Part shown: one piece after another, positions 1 through 8,938 of the stretch
Layout of the letters: each line of letters opens with the position of its first letter
Position numbering within the stretch: position 1 is the first letter of the stretch
Origin: Planctomycetota bacterium
Lineage (GTDB): Bacteria > Planctomycetota > UBA8742 > UBA2392
Direction of reading: 5' to 3'
Assembly: GCA_015075515.1 (NCBI GenBank)
Contig: JABTUE010000002.1
Coordinates: 469,478 to 533,477 of the forward strand
DNA length: 64,000 bases
Notes under the pieces: generated by a model
Told to the model about the DNA's origin: nothing
The model's input: only the letters and a program-made list of their open reading frames with translations
Databases searched by the model: none
Made by a program: the position numbers and the translations under genes

Positions 1-194
1 ACTGCGAACTGGCCGAGAGTTTCGCCCGCGACAGCAGCGTGCCGCCGCGACTGATTCCGGTAGCACTGGGTGTGGCCTGGGAATTTGTGGCGCGCAACCT
101 GTCCGAAAAAATCGAAGACAGGCAGAAACTGGCCGATGCGCTGTGCGCCTGGTCGCGGCTGATTGCCGTGCTGCGCGAGTTCGCCCTGACCTGA
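1..194 (+). CDS. C-terminal fragment of an unrecognised protein
   Basis: An open frame enters from the left edge (first full codon at base 3) and ends at a TGA at 192-194, giving 63 residues. The piece is mostly helical-looking (GVAWEFVARNLSEKIEDRQK, then LADALCAWSRLIAVLREFAL) with no motif I recognise. It ends two bases before the convergent xdhC-like gene. The absence of stops, the GC-rich third positions and the tight convergent junction support it as a real gene end. No function is proposed. Confidence 0.6.
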   Translation, partial: CELAESFARDSSVPPRLIPVALGVAWEFVARNLSEKIEDRQKLADALCAWSRLIAVLREFALT

Positions 195-196
195 GC

Positions 197-994
197 CTAC
201 TTCCAGCCCTGGCTTTCCCGGCCAGGCAGGCCGGCCACCACATCGGCCAGAATCGCCACCGCAATTTCCGCCGGTGTCTGGGCCCCGATACCCAGGCCCA
301 CGGGACACTTCACGCGCTCCCAGGCCTGGGGGCTGACGCCGCGACCGTGGGCGATCTCGGTCATCTGCAGATATTTGGCCTTGCTGCCGATCGCGCCCAG
401 GCTGACCGCAGGGCCAAGTCTGTTCAACGCCGCGATCAGCCCCTCAAGGTCAAATTCGGCGTCGTAGCCCAGGCCGATCACATGGCTGAAGGCCGGCAGT
501 TCGGCGCGGGCCAGATACGGGCCGGGCCGCGAACAGACGACCTCCAGCGCGCCGGGAAAGTTTTCGGCGCGGGCGAACTCGGGCCGGTCGTCCACCACGG
601 CATAGGGGTAATCCAGCAGCGCGCACAGTTGCGCCGCGGCGCGCGCGACGTGGCCGCCGCCAAGCAGCAGCAGACAGGGCCTGGGCATGAACACCTCGAT
701 GAAGACTTCGTTGGTTCCCCCGCACAGCGACCGCACCAGATTGCCGGGTTTGCGCGAGAGCTCGTAGTGAACGGTGCGCGAGCAACCCTCGGCCAGGGCC
801 TGGCGCGCCTGGGTGATCATCTGGCGCTCGGCGTCGCCCCCGCCGATGGTGCCCGCCGTGGCCCCGGGCGTCACCAGCATCAGAAAACCGGCCTTGCCCG
901 GCGAGGATCCCTTGACCCTGACCAGATGCACCAGCGCAAACGGCAGGTTGCGCCGGGCCAGATCGGCCGCCATTTGCAGAACACCGGGCAGCAT
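197..994 (-). CDS. XdhC/CoxI family molybdenum-hydroxylase accessory protein
   Basis: The 265-residue protein has the XdhC two-part layout. The N-terminal part carries GSSPGKAGFLMLV, the Gly-rich AGTIGGGDAE and the conserved LCGGTNEVFIEVF stretch; the C-terminal part is a Rossmann-like fold with LLLGGGHVARAAAQLCALL and VVDDRPEFA, and ends with the typical LGAIGSKAK and CPVGLGIGAQTPAEIAVAILA. Family members help insert the sulfurated molybdenum cofactor into xanthine dehydrogenase or CO-dehydrogenase type enzymes. No such hydroxylase is in the window, so the client is unknown. It lies 49 bp downstream of the tricorn gene on the same strand and may be co-transcribed with it. mogA, another molybdenum cofactor gene, is about 39 kb away. 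Confidence 0.85.
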   Translation of the reverse strand: MLPGVLQMAADLARRNLPFALVHLVRVKGSSPGKAGFLMLVTPGATAGTIGGGDAERQMITQARQALAEGCSRTVHYELSRKPGNLVRSLCGGTNEVFIEVFMPRPCLLLLGGGHVARAAAQLCALLDYPYAVVDDRPEFARAENFPGALEVVCSRPGPYLARAELPAFSHVIGLGYDAEFDLEGLIAALNRLGPAVSLGAIGSKAKYLQMTEIAHGRGVSPQAWERVKCPVGLGIGAQTPAEIAVAILADVVAGLPGRESQGWK

Positions 995-1043
995 GGCGCC
1001 ATCTTGATAGGCCCGGGCGCGGGGTCAATGGCCGCGCGCCCGG

Positions 1044-4000
1044 TCATTTTTTCTTGAGTTGCTCCAGCAGCGTGCGCACGGTGAGTTCGGTCTGGCGGTC
1101 AATGCCGCGGTCAAGGTCGGCAATGTGGTTGTCCACAAAGATGTCGGGGCGGCGACCGTTCTGTTCAAGGTTTTCGCCGTCCAGGGCAAAGGCGCCGGTG
1201 CCGGGCAGGCGCAGGCTGCTGCCGTCAACCAGCGTGTAGCCGCCGGTGCCGATCACGCCGCCGGCGGTGTCAACACCGACAATCGTGCCGATCTTGAGGC
1301 GGCGGAAACCTTCGGCCAGGATTTCGGCATTGCTGAAGCTGTCCTGGTTGATCATCAGTATGCTGGGCTTTTCCAGCGTGATGCTGCGGTAGGCGTTTTC
1401 GCTGACCGGCGGCAGACCGCGGTTCTGGCGGATCAGCCAGGGCCGCTTGACCAGAATTTCAAGCACATCCACAGCGGTGTGGCCGCCGCCGTTGAAGCGC
1501 ACATCAATCACCACGCCTTCCTTGCCCAGCAGGTCGTCGCCAATCTGGTGAATGAACTGCTGCAGCGACGGCACGTCCATGCCGCGGATATGCACATAGC
1601 CCAGACGCCCGCCCGAAAGCTCGCGCACCAGGCCGCGCTGCCAGTCCACCCAGCGTTCATAGAACAGGCGCGACTCCTGGCCGCGGCTGACCGGCTTGAC
1701 GGCGAATTCGCGCGCGCCCTCGAACAGAAACTTGTCGTTCAGGTGCAGAATCGTCTTGCGGCCGATCGTGCCGGCCAGCGCCTGGGCCAGTGTGGTGCCG
1801 GCCAGCGGCCGGCCGTTGATGCCCACCAGCTTGATGCCAGCGGCCGGGCCCTCGGGCACATCCAGCGGCCCGCCCTTGAGAATATCCGTGATCAGGTACT
1901 CGCCACGCGCCAGATGCGCCGGGTCAAACCGCACGCCCAGACAGCCGGTGGTTTCCGTCAGGCCGTCACTGCGATCGTCCTGCGGCCCGAAACCCTGGTG
2001 GCTGCTGCTGAGTTCACCCAGCAATTCGTTGACCACGGTGCCGAACTCATCGCCGGTGCTGGTGGCATTCAGCGCGCTGCGGTACCGCCCGGCGGTGCGC
2101 TGCCAGTCAATGCCGTGGTGGGCCGAATCATAGAAGTAGCCGCCCATCACCCACACGGCTTCGTCAAAGGCCGCATCGCGCAGGGCCTTGCGGTCGCGGC
2201 GCTGCTCGATGCTGAAGGAATAGCTGACAACACGCGAGGTGGCGATGTTCATGCAGGTGATGACGCCGGCGTCGAGGTACCACAGCGATTTTTCGTCGGG
2301 GCTCAGGCGCAGGTCGCTTTTGCGCGAACGGCTCTGGGTCACCTGTTTCAGGTCCGGGCCGCGGTCGGGGTCCAGCGTCAGTTTCCACAGGTTGCTCTGG
2401 CCCTGCACGCTGGCAATAAAGAAGTACGTGCGGCCGTCATCCAGGCACACCGGTGAAGTCTCGCTGCCTTCCAGCGTCGTGATGCGGCGGGTGCGGCGGC
2501 CGATGTCCTCAAAGTCAATCCGCGTCTGCGGGGGCTTGCGCGGCGCGGCGGTTCTGGGCTGGGCGGGTTTGGGTGTTTCGCCCTCGCCGGTCTCGGGCGT
2601 TTCTTTGGGTTCGGCGGGCTTGTCGCCGTCTTTCTTGAACAGCTTGTCCAGCTTGTCTTCCCTGAACTCGACCGGGGGTTTCTGCAGGTCAATCACCCAC
2701 ACATCCTGGTTCTTTTCGATTTCGTTGTTGGTAAACACCACGCGCTTGCCGTCGCGGGTAAAGCTGAAACCGCCACAGGAGCCGAATTGCCGCGTCAATT
2801 GGCGGGTCTGGCCGGTCTCCAGTTCGGCCACCCATAACTGCCAGTCGTACAGTTCGTTCGGCTGGCTGTAGAGAATCCACTTGCCGTCCGGCGAGACCTC
2901 AAAGGCCTTGCCTGAACCCAAGTGCGCGCCGTGAAAGTAGCCCGACACCTGCCGCTCGCGCGGGGCCTGAAACGGCATGAGCGCTTTTTCGTCGGCCACG
3001 CACCACAACTGGTCGCCGACCATGCGCGCGCGCGAAGCGGTGGTGAACGGAAATGATCCGTCAAAGCGCAGCGGCTGGTTGTCGGTCGCGCGCACGGCCC
3101 CAAGCCACGGGCGGTTTTGTTCGAAGTGCGTGAAATACACCGTGGTGGAATCAGGCGACCAGGTCACATCCTTTTCGCGCCAGGGTGTATCAGTCAACTG
3201 GCGCGGCACGCCGCCTTCTTCGGTGGGCATGATGAACACGTCGCCGCCGGAAACAAAAGCCAGCTTCTTGCCGTCGGGGCTGACCTCGTATTCGCTGGCC
3301 GCGCTCAGGCGCGTGGCGCGGACTTCGGCGGTACGCACGTCACTGTTGATGCGTATTTCGGGCATGCTCACGCGCGCCGGCGGGCGCTTGCCCAGTTCGC
3401 CGACATGCAGGCGCCAGCCGCCGTAGTTGCCCGTGGCAAAGGCCAGCTTGCCGCCACCCACGGCAATTTCGCGCGGGTCCAGCATGGCCTCGCCGCCCCA
3501 GCCTCTGACCTCTTCGCCGCGGGTGTTGATGGCGGCAAGGCGCGCCACGCGGCTGGTTGTTTTCGGCCCGGCAGCGCAACTGGAATACAGGATCGTGTCG
3601 TTGTCGGCAAACACCGGCCACGAATCGTGACTGCGGTTGGATGTCAGCGCGCGGTGGTTGGATGTGGTCACGCCGTCAAAGTCGCACAGCCACAGGTCGC
3701 CGTTGGCGCTGCCGTTGTAGCCGCGGGTGCGCATGGGGTCGCCGGCACGGTTCACGTACACAATCTGGCGGCCGTTGGGGCTGATGCTTGCCCAGGCTTC
3801 GTGCGAGCCGTAGCCGCCGCCGGTGATCGGCCAGGGTTCGGACGCGTCCGTGCGCACGACCCACAGGTCGCGCGCGCCGTCGCGCAGCACGGCCATGAAG
3901 ATCACGCCGCTGGAGTCAGGCAGCCAGCAGCACGGAATTTCAGCCGCGTCACTGAAGGTCAACCGCGTGGCCGGGCCGCCGGCGGCTGGCATGATGAACA

Positions 4001-4316
4001 CATCATCACTGCCGTGACGCCGCGACCGGAACGCCAGGTGCCTGCCATCGGGAGAAAACATCGGGTCGCCGTCGTTGTCCACGGTGATGGTCAGCCGTCT
4101 GGCCTCGCCGCCGGCGGCAGGCACGGACCAGATGTCACCATCGTGGACAAAAGCCAGAGTTTTTCCGTCGGGGCTGAGGGCCGGCTGGCGCAGGATGCGT
4201 TCCGCCACCGGCGGCAGTTCGGGCTCGGTGCGGGGTGCCGGCTGGGCCGAGGGCACAACGGGCTGGTAGGCGGCAAGGGCCAGCAGGGCCGCAACCGCGG
4301 CAAGGGTTCGGTTCAT
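1044..4316 (-). CDS. Tricorn-type S41 protease with N-terminal beta-propellers
   Basis: This 1090-residue exported protease has a signal peptide (MNRTLAAVAALLALAAYQP). Two TolB/tricorn-like propeller regions follow, seen as repeated LSPDGKTLAF, FSPDGRHLAF and VSPDGKKLAF blades. A charged Pro/Lys/Glu linker near residues 580-620, a PDZ domain and a C-terminal S41 peptidase domain complete it. Expected tricorn catalytic residues are visible: His in SSSHQGFG (about 774), Ser in DSFSNAEI (about 995) and Glu in GENLEQNGRRPD. I chose the start at 4316 because it begins the signal peptide; a frame-open ATG 60 bp upstream adds 20 residues that would bury it. Family members degrade peptides, here probably in the periplasm. 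The upstream neighbour is a small membrane protein on the same strand. Confidence 0.9.
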   Translation of the reverse strand: MNRTLAAVAALLALAAYQPVVPSAQPAPRTEPELPPVAERILRQPALSPDGKTLAFVHDGDIWSVPAAGGEARRLTITVDNDGDPMFSPDGRHLAFRSRRHGSDDVFIMPAAGGPATRLTFSDAAEIPCCWLPDSSGVIFMAVLRDGARDLWVVRTDASEPWPITGGGYGSHEAWASISPNGRQIVYVNRAGDPMRTRGYNGSANGDLWLCDFDGVTTSNHRALTSNRSHDSWPVFADNDTILYSSCAAGPKTTSRVARLAAINTRGEEVRGWGGEAMLDPREIAVGGGKLAFATGNYGGWRLHVGELGKRPPARVSMPEIRINSDVRTAEVRATRLSAASEYEVSPDGKKLAFVSGGDVFIMPTEEGGVPRQLTDTPWREKDVTWSPDSTTVYFTHFEQNRPWLGAVRATDNQPLRFDGSFPFTTASRARMVGDQLWCVADEKALMPFQAPRERQVSGYFHGAHLGSGKAFEVSPDGKWILYSQPNELYDWQLWVAELETGQTRQLTRQFGSCGGFSFTRDGKRVVFTNNEIEKNQDVWVIDLQKPPVEFREDKLDKLFKKDGDKPAEPKETPETGEGETPKPAQPRTAAPRKPPQTRIDFEDIGRRTRRITTLEGSETSPVCLDDGRTYFFIASVQGQSNLWKLTLDPDRGPDLKQVTQSRSRKSDLRLSPDEKSLWYLDAGVITCMNIATSRVVSYSFSIEQRRDRKALRDAAFDEAVWVMGGYFYDSAHHGIDWQRTAGRYRSALNATSTGDEFGTVVNELLGELSSSHQGFGPQDDRSDGLTETTGCLGVRFDPAHLARGEYLITDILKGGPLDVPEGPAAGIKLVGINGRPLAGTTLAQALAGTIGRKTILHLNDKFLFEGAREFAVKPVSRGQESRLFYERWVDWQRGLVRELSGGRLGYVHIRGMDVPSLQQFIHQIGDDLLGKEGVVIDVRFNGGGHTAVDVLEILVKRPWLIRQNRGLPPVSENAYRSITLEKPSILMINQDSFSNAEILAEGFRRLKIGTIVGVDTAGGVIGTGGYTLVDGSSLRLPGTGAFALDGENLEQNGRRPDIFVDNHIADLDRGIDRQTELTVRTLLEQLKKK

Positions 4317-4387
4317 GGCGGTCTCCGATCCACGTTCTACGTTGATCGAAGGGCGCAGGCGAACCAAGACCGGCAAGTGGCTGGCGG

Positions 4388-4747
4388 CTATTTGCCGACG
4401 CGGCCCTGACGTGTCGGCGTCTGGGGCGTGTTGGCCGGCGGCCCCTTGGCGGGCTGCTCGGGCTGGGGTGCTTTCTGCGGCGCGGGCTCGGGCGCAGACT
4501 GAGCCTGATCGGGCCCGTCCCAGGCGCGTTTCAGGCGGCGGCCGCGGTCAATGGCCTCTTCTACTTCCTGGCGCACGCGGGGAAGGTCATTTTCGGGTTG
4601 ATGCTCCGGGTGCAGTCGGTAAAAGTAAGCCCCGGCGCAAAGGACACCCGCGCTGAAAAACACGATCCAACTGATGATTCCGCGCACAAGGGCTCCAAAG
4701 CCGCGCCACAGGCCGGCCTGAAGGCGGGAATCGGCAGAAGGCAGCAA
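4388..4747 (-). CDS. Small single-span membrane protein of unknown function
   Basis: The 119-residue protein has one membrane segment near residues 20-47 (GIISWIVFFSAGVLCAGAYF). A charged region follows (RVRQEVEEAIDRGRRLKRAW), then a Pro/Gln/Ala-rich tail ending in RQGRVGK. The low-complexity proline tail suggests an extended region outside the membrane. It lies 71 bp upstream of the tricorn protease start, so the two may form one transcript. I do not recognise a family; the gene call rests on the open frame, clear topology and spacing. Confidence 0.6.
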   Translation of the reverse strand: MLPSADSRLQAGLWRGFGALVRGIISWIVFFSAGVLCAGAYFYRLHPEHQPENDLPRVRQEVEEAIDRGRRLKRAWDGPDQAQSAPEPAPQKAPQPEQPAKGPPANTPQTPTRQGRVGK

Positions 4748-4831
4748 CGGGCTGAAGAGAAAGCGGGGACAAGGTCACGCCAGCGTCAGAAACTTCATGT
4801 TGAAAAACTACTGGCCCGTGAAATTTCCGTG

Positions 4832-4939
4832 ATGTTCATGGGCTACTCTTTGCAGCACAGCAACACGAGAACTTTAGAGGCAAGGCTATTGTGGGGGATG
4901 TCGCTGAATAAGGGGGGGCGGCTTCTCTATCAGCCTTGA
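4832..4939 (+). CDS. Possible 35-codon ORF ahead of an orphan terminator
   Basis: In the 375-bp gap between divergent genes an ATG at 4832 opens 35 codons (MFMGYSLQHSNTRTLEARLL and so on, ending GGRLLYQP) and stops eight bases before a strong intrinsic terminator. No good Shine-Dalgarno sequence precedes it and it has no recognised family. The rest of 4748-5122 shows nothing else I can name. The ORF is listed because the terminator implies a short plus-strand transcript here, which could equally be a non-coding RNA. Confidence 0.2.
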   Translation: MFMGYSLQHSNTRTLEARLLWGMSLNKGGRLLYQP

Positions 4940-4946
4940 CTCTCAG

Positions 4947-4982
4947 GACGGCGACCGGGTGACCGGTCGCCGTCTTGCTTTG
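4947..4982 (+). terminator. Orphan intrinsic terminator with GTGA tetraloop
   Basis: A perfect 12-bp stem (GACGGCGACCGG paired with CCGGTCGCCGTC) closes a GTGA loop, a GNRA tetraloop, and is followed by TTGCTTTG. It lies on the plus strand between two divergent genes, so no annotated gene runs into it. Either it ends a short transcript from 4748-4940 or it is a structured leader element of the thioesterase gene at 5123. Confidence 0.7.
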
Positions 4983-5122
4983 TCCGCCGGCTTCCCCGGC
5001 GTCCCACCCGGATGTTGGGTCACGCCTGTTGCAGCACACCACACCTTGGGTCACGGGGGCACTTCGCTATCCCCCGGCCGTTGCTACAATCCGCCGCCAT
5101 TGCGGGACTTACAGCGGCGCAC

Positions 5123-5527
5123 ATGGCCTACGTCAGCAGCTATCAGATCGAGGTGCGCAGCTACGAACTGGACGTCTACGACCACGTCAATAACGCGGTC
5201 TATATCAACTGGCTGGAGCACGGCCGGTCCCGCCTGCTTCAGGACAAGGGCTTCAACTACACGAACATTGCGTCAGTCTGGGGCGTCCGGTTCATGACCG
5301 TGCGCACGGAAATTGACTACAAGCTGGCGCTGAAACTGGGCGACCGCGCCGAGATCACAACCCAGGTTGAAAAGGTCGGCACCACCAGCGTCACGATCGG
5401 GCACCGCATCGCGCGCCTGCCTGGCGGTGAAACCGCCGCGCAGGCCAAAGTCGTGATCGTCTACGTTGACGCCGGTACCGGCCGTCCGGTGCCCGTGCCC
5501 GCCGAGTTCGTGAGGTTGTACGCTTGA
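5123..5527 (+). CDS. Hotdog-fold acyl-CoA thioesterase, 4HBT type
   Basis: The 134-residue protein has the 4-hydroxybenzoyl-CoA thioesterase signature: YELDVYDHVNNAVYINWLEHGRSRLLQ, with the Asp/His/Asn of the active-site region, then FMTVRTEIDYKLALKLGDRAEI. It should hydrolyse an acyl-CoA thioester in the cytoplasm. The start at 5123 (MAYVSSYQIEVRSYELD) puts the hotdog strand at the expected distance from the N-terminus; an open frame extends 37 codons further but looks non-coding. Its stop codon overlaps the TTG start of the acyl-CoA ligase gene, so the two are translationally coupled and probably act on the same acyl chain. Confidence 0.9.
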   Translation: MAYVSSYQIEVRSYELDVYDHVNNAVYINWLEHGRSRLLQDKGFNYTNIASVWGVRFMTVRTEIDYKLALKLGDRAEITTQVEKVGTTSVTIGHRIARLPGGETAAQAKVVIVYVDAGTGRPVPVPAEFVRLYA

Positions 5528-7158
5528 GCGACCGCTTTGACTGGCAACTGTACTACCCGCCCGGCCTGCGCCGGCAGTGGCAGCCGCCGGCAAAGTTCCT
5601 GTGGCAATACCTCGAGGAAAACGCGGCCCGCCGCCCCGATCGCCCCGCCATTTATTTTGAAGACGTGCGCGTTACCTGGGGCGAGCTGTGGCAACGTGTA
5701 CGGGTGGCGGCCGCCACGTTGCGCACACGCGGCTTTGCACGCGGCAAACGCGGCGACCGCGTGCTGCTGCTGTTGCCCAACTGCCCCGAATTCGTTGTGC
5801 AGTACTACGCCGCGCTGCGCGCCGACATGATCGTGGTGGCCCAGAACCCCGGCCTGACACACGAAGAACTGGCGCCGGTACTGGCGTCTGTGGAGCCGCG
5901 CGCGGCGTTTGTGGCGCCCGAAGCAGCCCTGAGCTTTGAGCGCGCCCGCCAGGCTGCCAACGTGCGCGACCCCAAGACGTTCTATGTCTCGCCGGGCCAG
6001 GATTTTCGCACCCGACCCCAGGATCCGGACATTCTGCCCGCGATTCTGGGCGACGCGCCGCCCGTGGCCGCGCGCCACGCCGTGGACATCGCCGTATTGC
6101 AGTTCACCAGCGGCACCACCGGCGGGCTGAAAGCCGCCATGATGTCGCACCGCAACCTGGCGGCCAACGCCGAACAGAACAACCGCTGGTTCGAGTGGAC
6201 ACCCGACGATGTGATCCTGGGCGCCCTGCCGCTGTACCACACCTGGGGCATGTGCTGCGTGATGAACGCCGCCGTCGTGGCCGGCGCGGCCGTGGCGCTT
6301 CTGCCCCAGTTCAACGCCGTCAAGTGCATCGAACTGATCCGCCGCCATCGCGTCAGCGTTGCCTACGGCAGCGGCACCATGTTCGCCCGCCTGCTTGAAT
6401 CCGCCGGCACCCAGGCCGCGGGCGCCTTTTCCAGCCTGCGCTACGTCAAGGCCGGCGCGATGCTGATTGACCATTCACTGAACCAGCGCTGGGCCGCGGC
6501 CGTGCCCAACGTGCCCATGGTCAACGGCTACGGTTTGACGGAGGCCTCGCCGGAACTGACCAACAACCCGCCCCAGCGCGTACGCACAGGCACGGTAGGT
6601 GTGCCCCTGCCGGGCACGGAACTGCGCGTCTGCGACCCGTTGCGTCCCGAGCGCGAACTGGAGCCCGGCCAGGAAGGCGAAGTCCAGGCCCGCGGGCCGC
6701 AGGTGATGCTGGGGTACTGGAGCGAACCCGAGGCCACGCGCGCGGCGATTCTGCCCGGCGGCTGGCTGCGCACGGGCGACCTGGGCATGTTCGACGCCGA
6801 AGGCTACCTGCGGATCGTGGACCGGCTGAAGGACCTGATCAAGTTCCGCGGCTACAGCGTCGCGCCCAGCGAGGTTGAGCGCGTGCTGGCCACCCACCCC
6901 AGCGTACAGGAATCCTGCGTGGTGGGCCGGCCCGACCCCACCGAGGGCGAAGTGCCCGTGGCCTATGTGGTGCTCAAACCCGGCGCGCCGCTGGACGTGA
7001 CGGAACTGCCGGGGTTTGTCGAGCCGCATCTGGCCAGTTTCAAGCGGCCGCGGCGCTATCACATCGTGCACGAGATTCCGCGCAACCACGTGGGCAAGCC
7101 GTTGCGGCGCGTGCTGCGCGAACTGCCCGAGCCGGGCACGGGACTGGCGCGAAGCTGA
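5524..7158 (+). CDS. Class I AMP-forming acyl-CoA/fatty-acid ligase
   Basis: This 544-residue adenylate-forming enzyme activates a carboxylic acid with ATP and transfers it to CoA. Motifs are in order: the phosphate loop TSGTTGGLKAAMMSHRN, VNGYGLTEASP, GYWSEPEATRAAI, the hinge region GWLRTGDLGMFDAEGYLRIV and DRLKDLIKFRGYSVAPSEVE, and a C-terminal catalytic lysine in NHVGKPLRR. The start is the TTG at 5524, which overlaps the thioesterase stop (TTGA). A ligase and a thioesterase side by side suggest acyl-CoA turnover. Substrate chain length cannot be read from the sequence; the long-chain or aryl type is likely. Confidence 0.92.
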   Translation: MSDRFDWQLYYPPGLRRQWQPPAKFLWQYLEENAARRPDRPAIYFEDVRVTWGELWQRVRVAAATLRTRGFARGKRGDRVLLLLPNCPEFVVQYYAALRADMIVVAQNPGLTHEELAPVLASVEPRAAFVAPEAALSFERARQAANVRDPKTFYVSPGQDFRTRPQDPDILPAILGDAPPVAARHAVDIAVLQFTSGTTGGLKAAMMSHRNLAANAEQNNRWFEWTPDDVILGALPLYHTWGMCCVMNAAVVAGAAVALLPQFNAVKCIELIRRHRVSVAYGSGTMFARLLESAGTQAAGAFSSLRYVKAGAMLIDHSLNQRWAAAVPNVPMVNGYGLTEASPELTNNPPQRVRTGTVGVPLPGTELRVCDPLRPERELEPGQEGEVQARGPQVMLGYWSEPEATRAAILPGGWLRTGDLGMFDAEGYLRIVDRLKDLIKFRGYSVAPSEVERVLATHPSVQESCVVGRPDPTEGEVPVAYVVLKPGAPLDVTELPGFVEPHLASFKRPRRYHIVHEIPRNHVGKPLRRVLRELPEPGTGLARS

Positions 7159-8133
7159 TCAGTCCCCGGCCATGGCCCGCGCCACCAACTGGTAGCGTTC
7201 GACCTCGCCCACGCGCAACGTGGTTGTCAGCACCTGAAAGCCCGATTCGCCGCCGGGTGCAAGCTCGCTTTCCGTGGCAAAGGTGTACGAGTCGCACACC
7301 GGCAGGCCCTCTTTGTCCAGACCATAGGCCATGATCTTCACAAAACGTGCTTTCTTGCCGGTGTCGTTGCGCACCGTGCCGGTGATGCGATCTGTGTCGC
7401 CCTGGCGCGTCACGCCCCATTCGACCAGCGTGATCTTCAGGGGCTCGGCCTCGTAGCTGGGCGCCTGGGGCCTGACCAGTTTCAGTTCGGCACGGGCGTG
7501 CTCGGGCACGTTGAGCACCGAAACCGTGACCGGGCACCACTGGCCGGGCTCCAGCCATTCCATCGAGGCATAGCCGGCCTGTTCCAGCACGCGCTTGCCG
7601 CTGGCGTCAAACAGGCTGAGCACCACCGAGGGCCGCACAATCACGGTTTCGCCGGTGTTGACGTAGCGGCACACGTGCACCATCACCGAGTGTCGCATGC
7701 CGCTGCGCATATCACGCAGCTCGGCCGCGACGCGCGGAGGCGTGACTTCGATGACTGTCTTGCTGTCAGGCCCGGCGTTTGCGGCAGCCTTGTCCGTGGA
7801 CGTGAACGAAGGGGCCGACGTGGGCTTGGCCCCGTCAGGTTGATTGCGGGATTCCGGCGGCGACGCGCGCCAGAAAAAGAACCAACCAACGGCGCCTGCT
7901 ATCAGGACCAGTACCAGCAGCCATGCGACTTTCGAGCCCACCTGACCGGCGGACGCCACCGTCTGCGGCGGCTGCGGAAACGGCGGCGGCACGTTAACCG
8001 GCACTGACGGCATTGGCGCCGGGTGCGCGCCCTGGGGCGCATAGGCGGTCTTGCAATTGCGGCAGCGCCCGAACCCGCCGGGCAGGAACTCAATGTCCGG
8101 TGAACCGCATTGGCCGCACTTCAGCGATTGCAT
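7159..8133 (-). CDS. Zinc-ribbon membrane protein with FxLYD-like domains
   Basis: The 324-residue protein begins with a four-cysteine zinc ribbon (CGQCGSPDIEFLPGGFGRCRNC), then a Pro-rich linker and one membrane span near residues 70-90 (VAWLLVLVLIAGAVGWFFFW). Two beta-sandwich repeats resembling FxLYD domains follow (VVLSLFDASGKRVLEQ and ITGTVRNDTGKKARFVKIMAYGLDKEG). The layout suggests a cytoplasmic ribbon and exported sandwiches. It is last in the minus-strand run that includes lgt and pheT, starting two bases after the DUF169 stop. Function is unknown; a cell-surface or envelope-stress role is a guess. Confidence 0.7.
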   Translation of the reverse strand: MQSLKCGQCGSPDIEFLPGGFGRCRNCKTAYAPQGAHPAPMPSVPVNVPPPFPQPPQTVASAGQVGSKVAWLLVLVLIAGAVGWFFFWRASPPESRNQPDGAKPTSAPSFTSTDKAAANAGPDSKTVIEVTPPRVAAELRDMRSGMRHSVMVHVCRYVNTGETVIVRPSVVLSLFDASGKRVLEQAGYASMEWLEPGQWCPVTVSVLNVPEHARAELKLVRPQAPSYEAEPLKITLVEWGVTRQGDTDRITGTVRNDTGKKARFVKIMAYGLDKEGLPVCDSYTFATESELAPGGESGFQVLTTTLRVGEVERYQLVARAMAGD

Positions 8134-8135
8134 GG

Positions 8136-8936
8136 TCAGGCCTTGGTTTCACCGCCGGGCCAGAACTCGCGCAGCTTTTCATAGCTGGGCGGGAAGGTGC
8201 CAGTGTAACGCAGATAGCTGGGTATCGGGTAGCGCACGCCGCCCTTGTGGGTGCCTTCGAGCCCGCGCACCAACGAGTCGCGCATGGCCCACGGAAACGA
8301 AAACGCCATCTCGTGGTCCTGGGTCTGGCCGAAAATGCGGTCGCCATAACAGGGCAGAATCACCTGCGGCTTGCCGGTCTGCATCGTTTCAATCACTTCG
8401 TCGGCGCAATCCGTGCGGCCCGAAAACCGCGAGTGCACATAACCGCCGCTTTCCCACAAGGCCCCCGTCACCAGCCGCATCACCTGGGCCGGGTTGCCAA
8501 AGGCCAGCACGACATCGGGCTCAAAGTCAATGCGGCTCAGGGGGCCGCTGACCATGGCGAAATACTTGCCGAAGTTGAAGCACGGCGCCGCGGCCTCTGT
8601 CTTTGCGCCCGCCGCGGCGTCTTTGGTGTACATGCCCGCGCAGCAGTGACCGCCGTCGAAGTGATCCACACGCGGCTGAAAGCCGAACAGCGTCGCGCCA
8701 ATCGGACACGAAATGTCTTCGCGGCTGACGGCAATCACCCAGCCATAGTGCCGCGCGAAGCTCAGGCCCTGGCACAGGGCGCTGTCAATCTTGAGGTCGC
8801 GGCCCGGTCGCTTGGCCTTTTCCGGAATCTCGGCCGCGCTGGCTACCATTTTGATGCCGACGGGAAACGTGTTGGGCCGGATGTGTTCTTCAATCGCCTT
8901 GGCCAAGGCAGCCGGGGACAGCATGGTGGCGGTCAT
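8136..8936 (-). CDS. DUF169 family protein
   Basis: The 266-residue protein matches DUF169 in pattern: an N-terminal helix, then PVGIKMVASAAEIPEKAKRP, a cysteine-containing DSALCQGLSFARHYGW, DISCPIGATLFGF, the middle PDVVLAFGNPAQVMRLVTG and the late PCYGDRIFGQTQDHEMAFSFPW. The family is widespread and poorly characterised, often near redox or metal enzymes. I chose the ATG at 8936 because it follows a purine-rich stretch and sits right after the lgt stop at 8939; a frame-open ATG 51 bp upstream would overlap lgt. Several conserved cysteines hint at metal or cofactor binding, which is unproven here. Confidence 0.8.
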   Translation of the reverse strand: MTATMLSPAALAKAIEEHIRPNTFPVGIKMVASAAEIPEKAKRPGRDLKIDSALCQGLSFARHYGWVIAVSREDISCPIGATLFGFQPRVDHFDGGHCCAGMYTKDAAAGAKTEAAAPCFNFGKYFAMVSGPLSRIDFEPDVVLAFGNPAQVMRLVTGALWESGGYVHSRFSGRTDCADEVIETMQTGKPQVILPCYGDRIFGQTQDHEMAFSFPWAMRDSLVRGLEGTHKGGVRYPIPSYLRYTGTFPPSYEKLREFWPGGETKA

Positions 8937-8938
8937 GG

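Noticed and set aside
143..1057. Long plus-strand frame opposite xdhC
   Set aside because: Low-quality Arg/Gln/His-rich translation that mirrors the clear XdhC gene; the same applies to other long antisense frames, for instance opposite the tricorn, pheT, glnA and pyrK genes.
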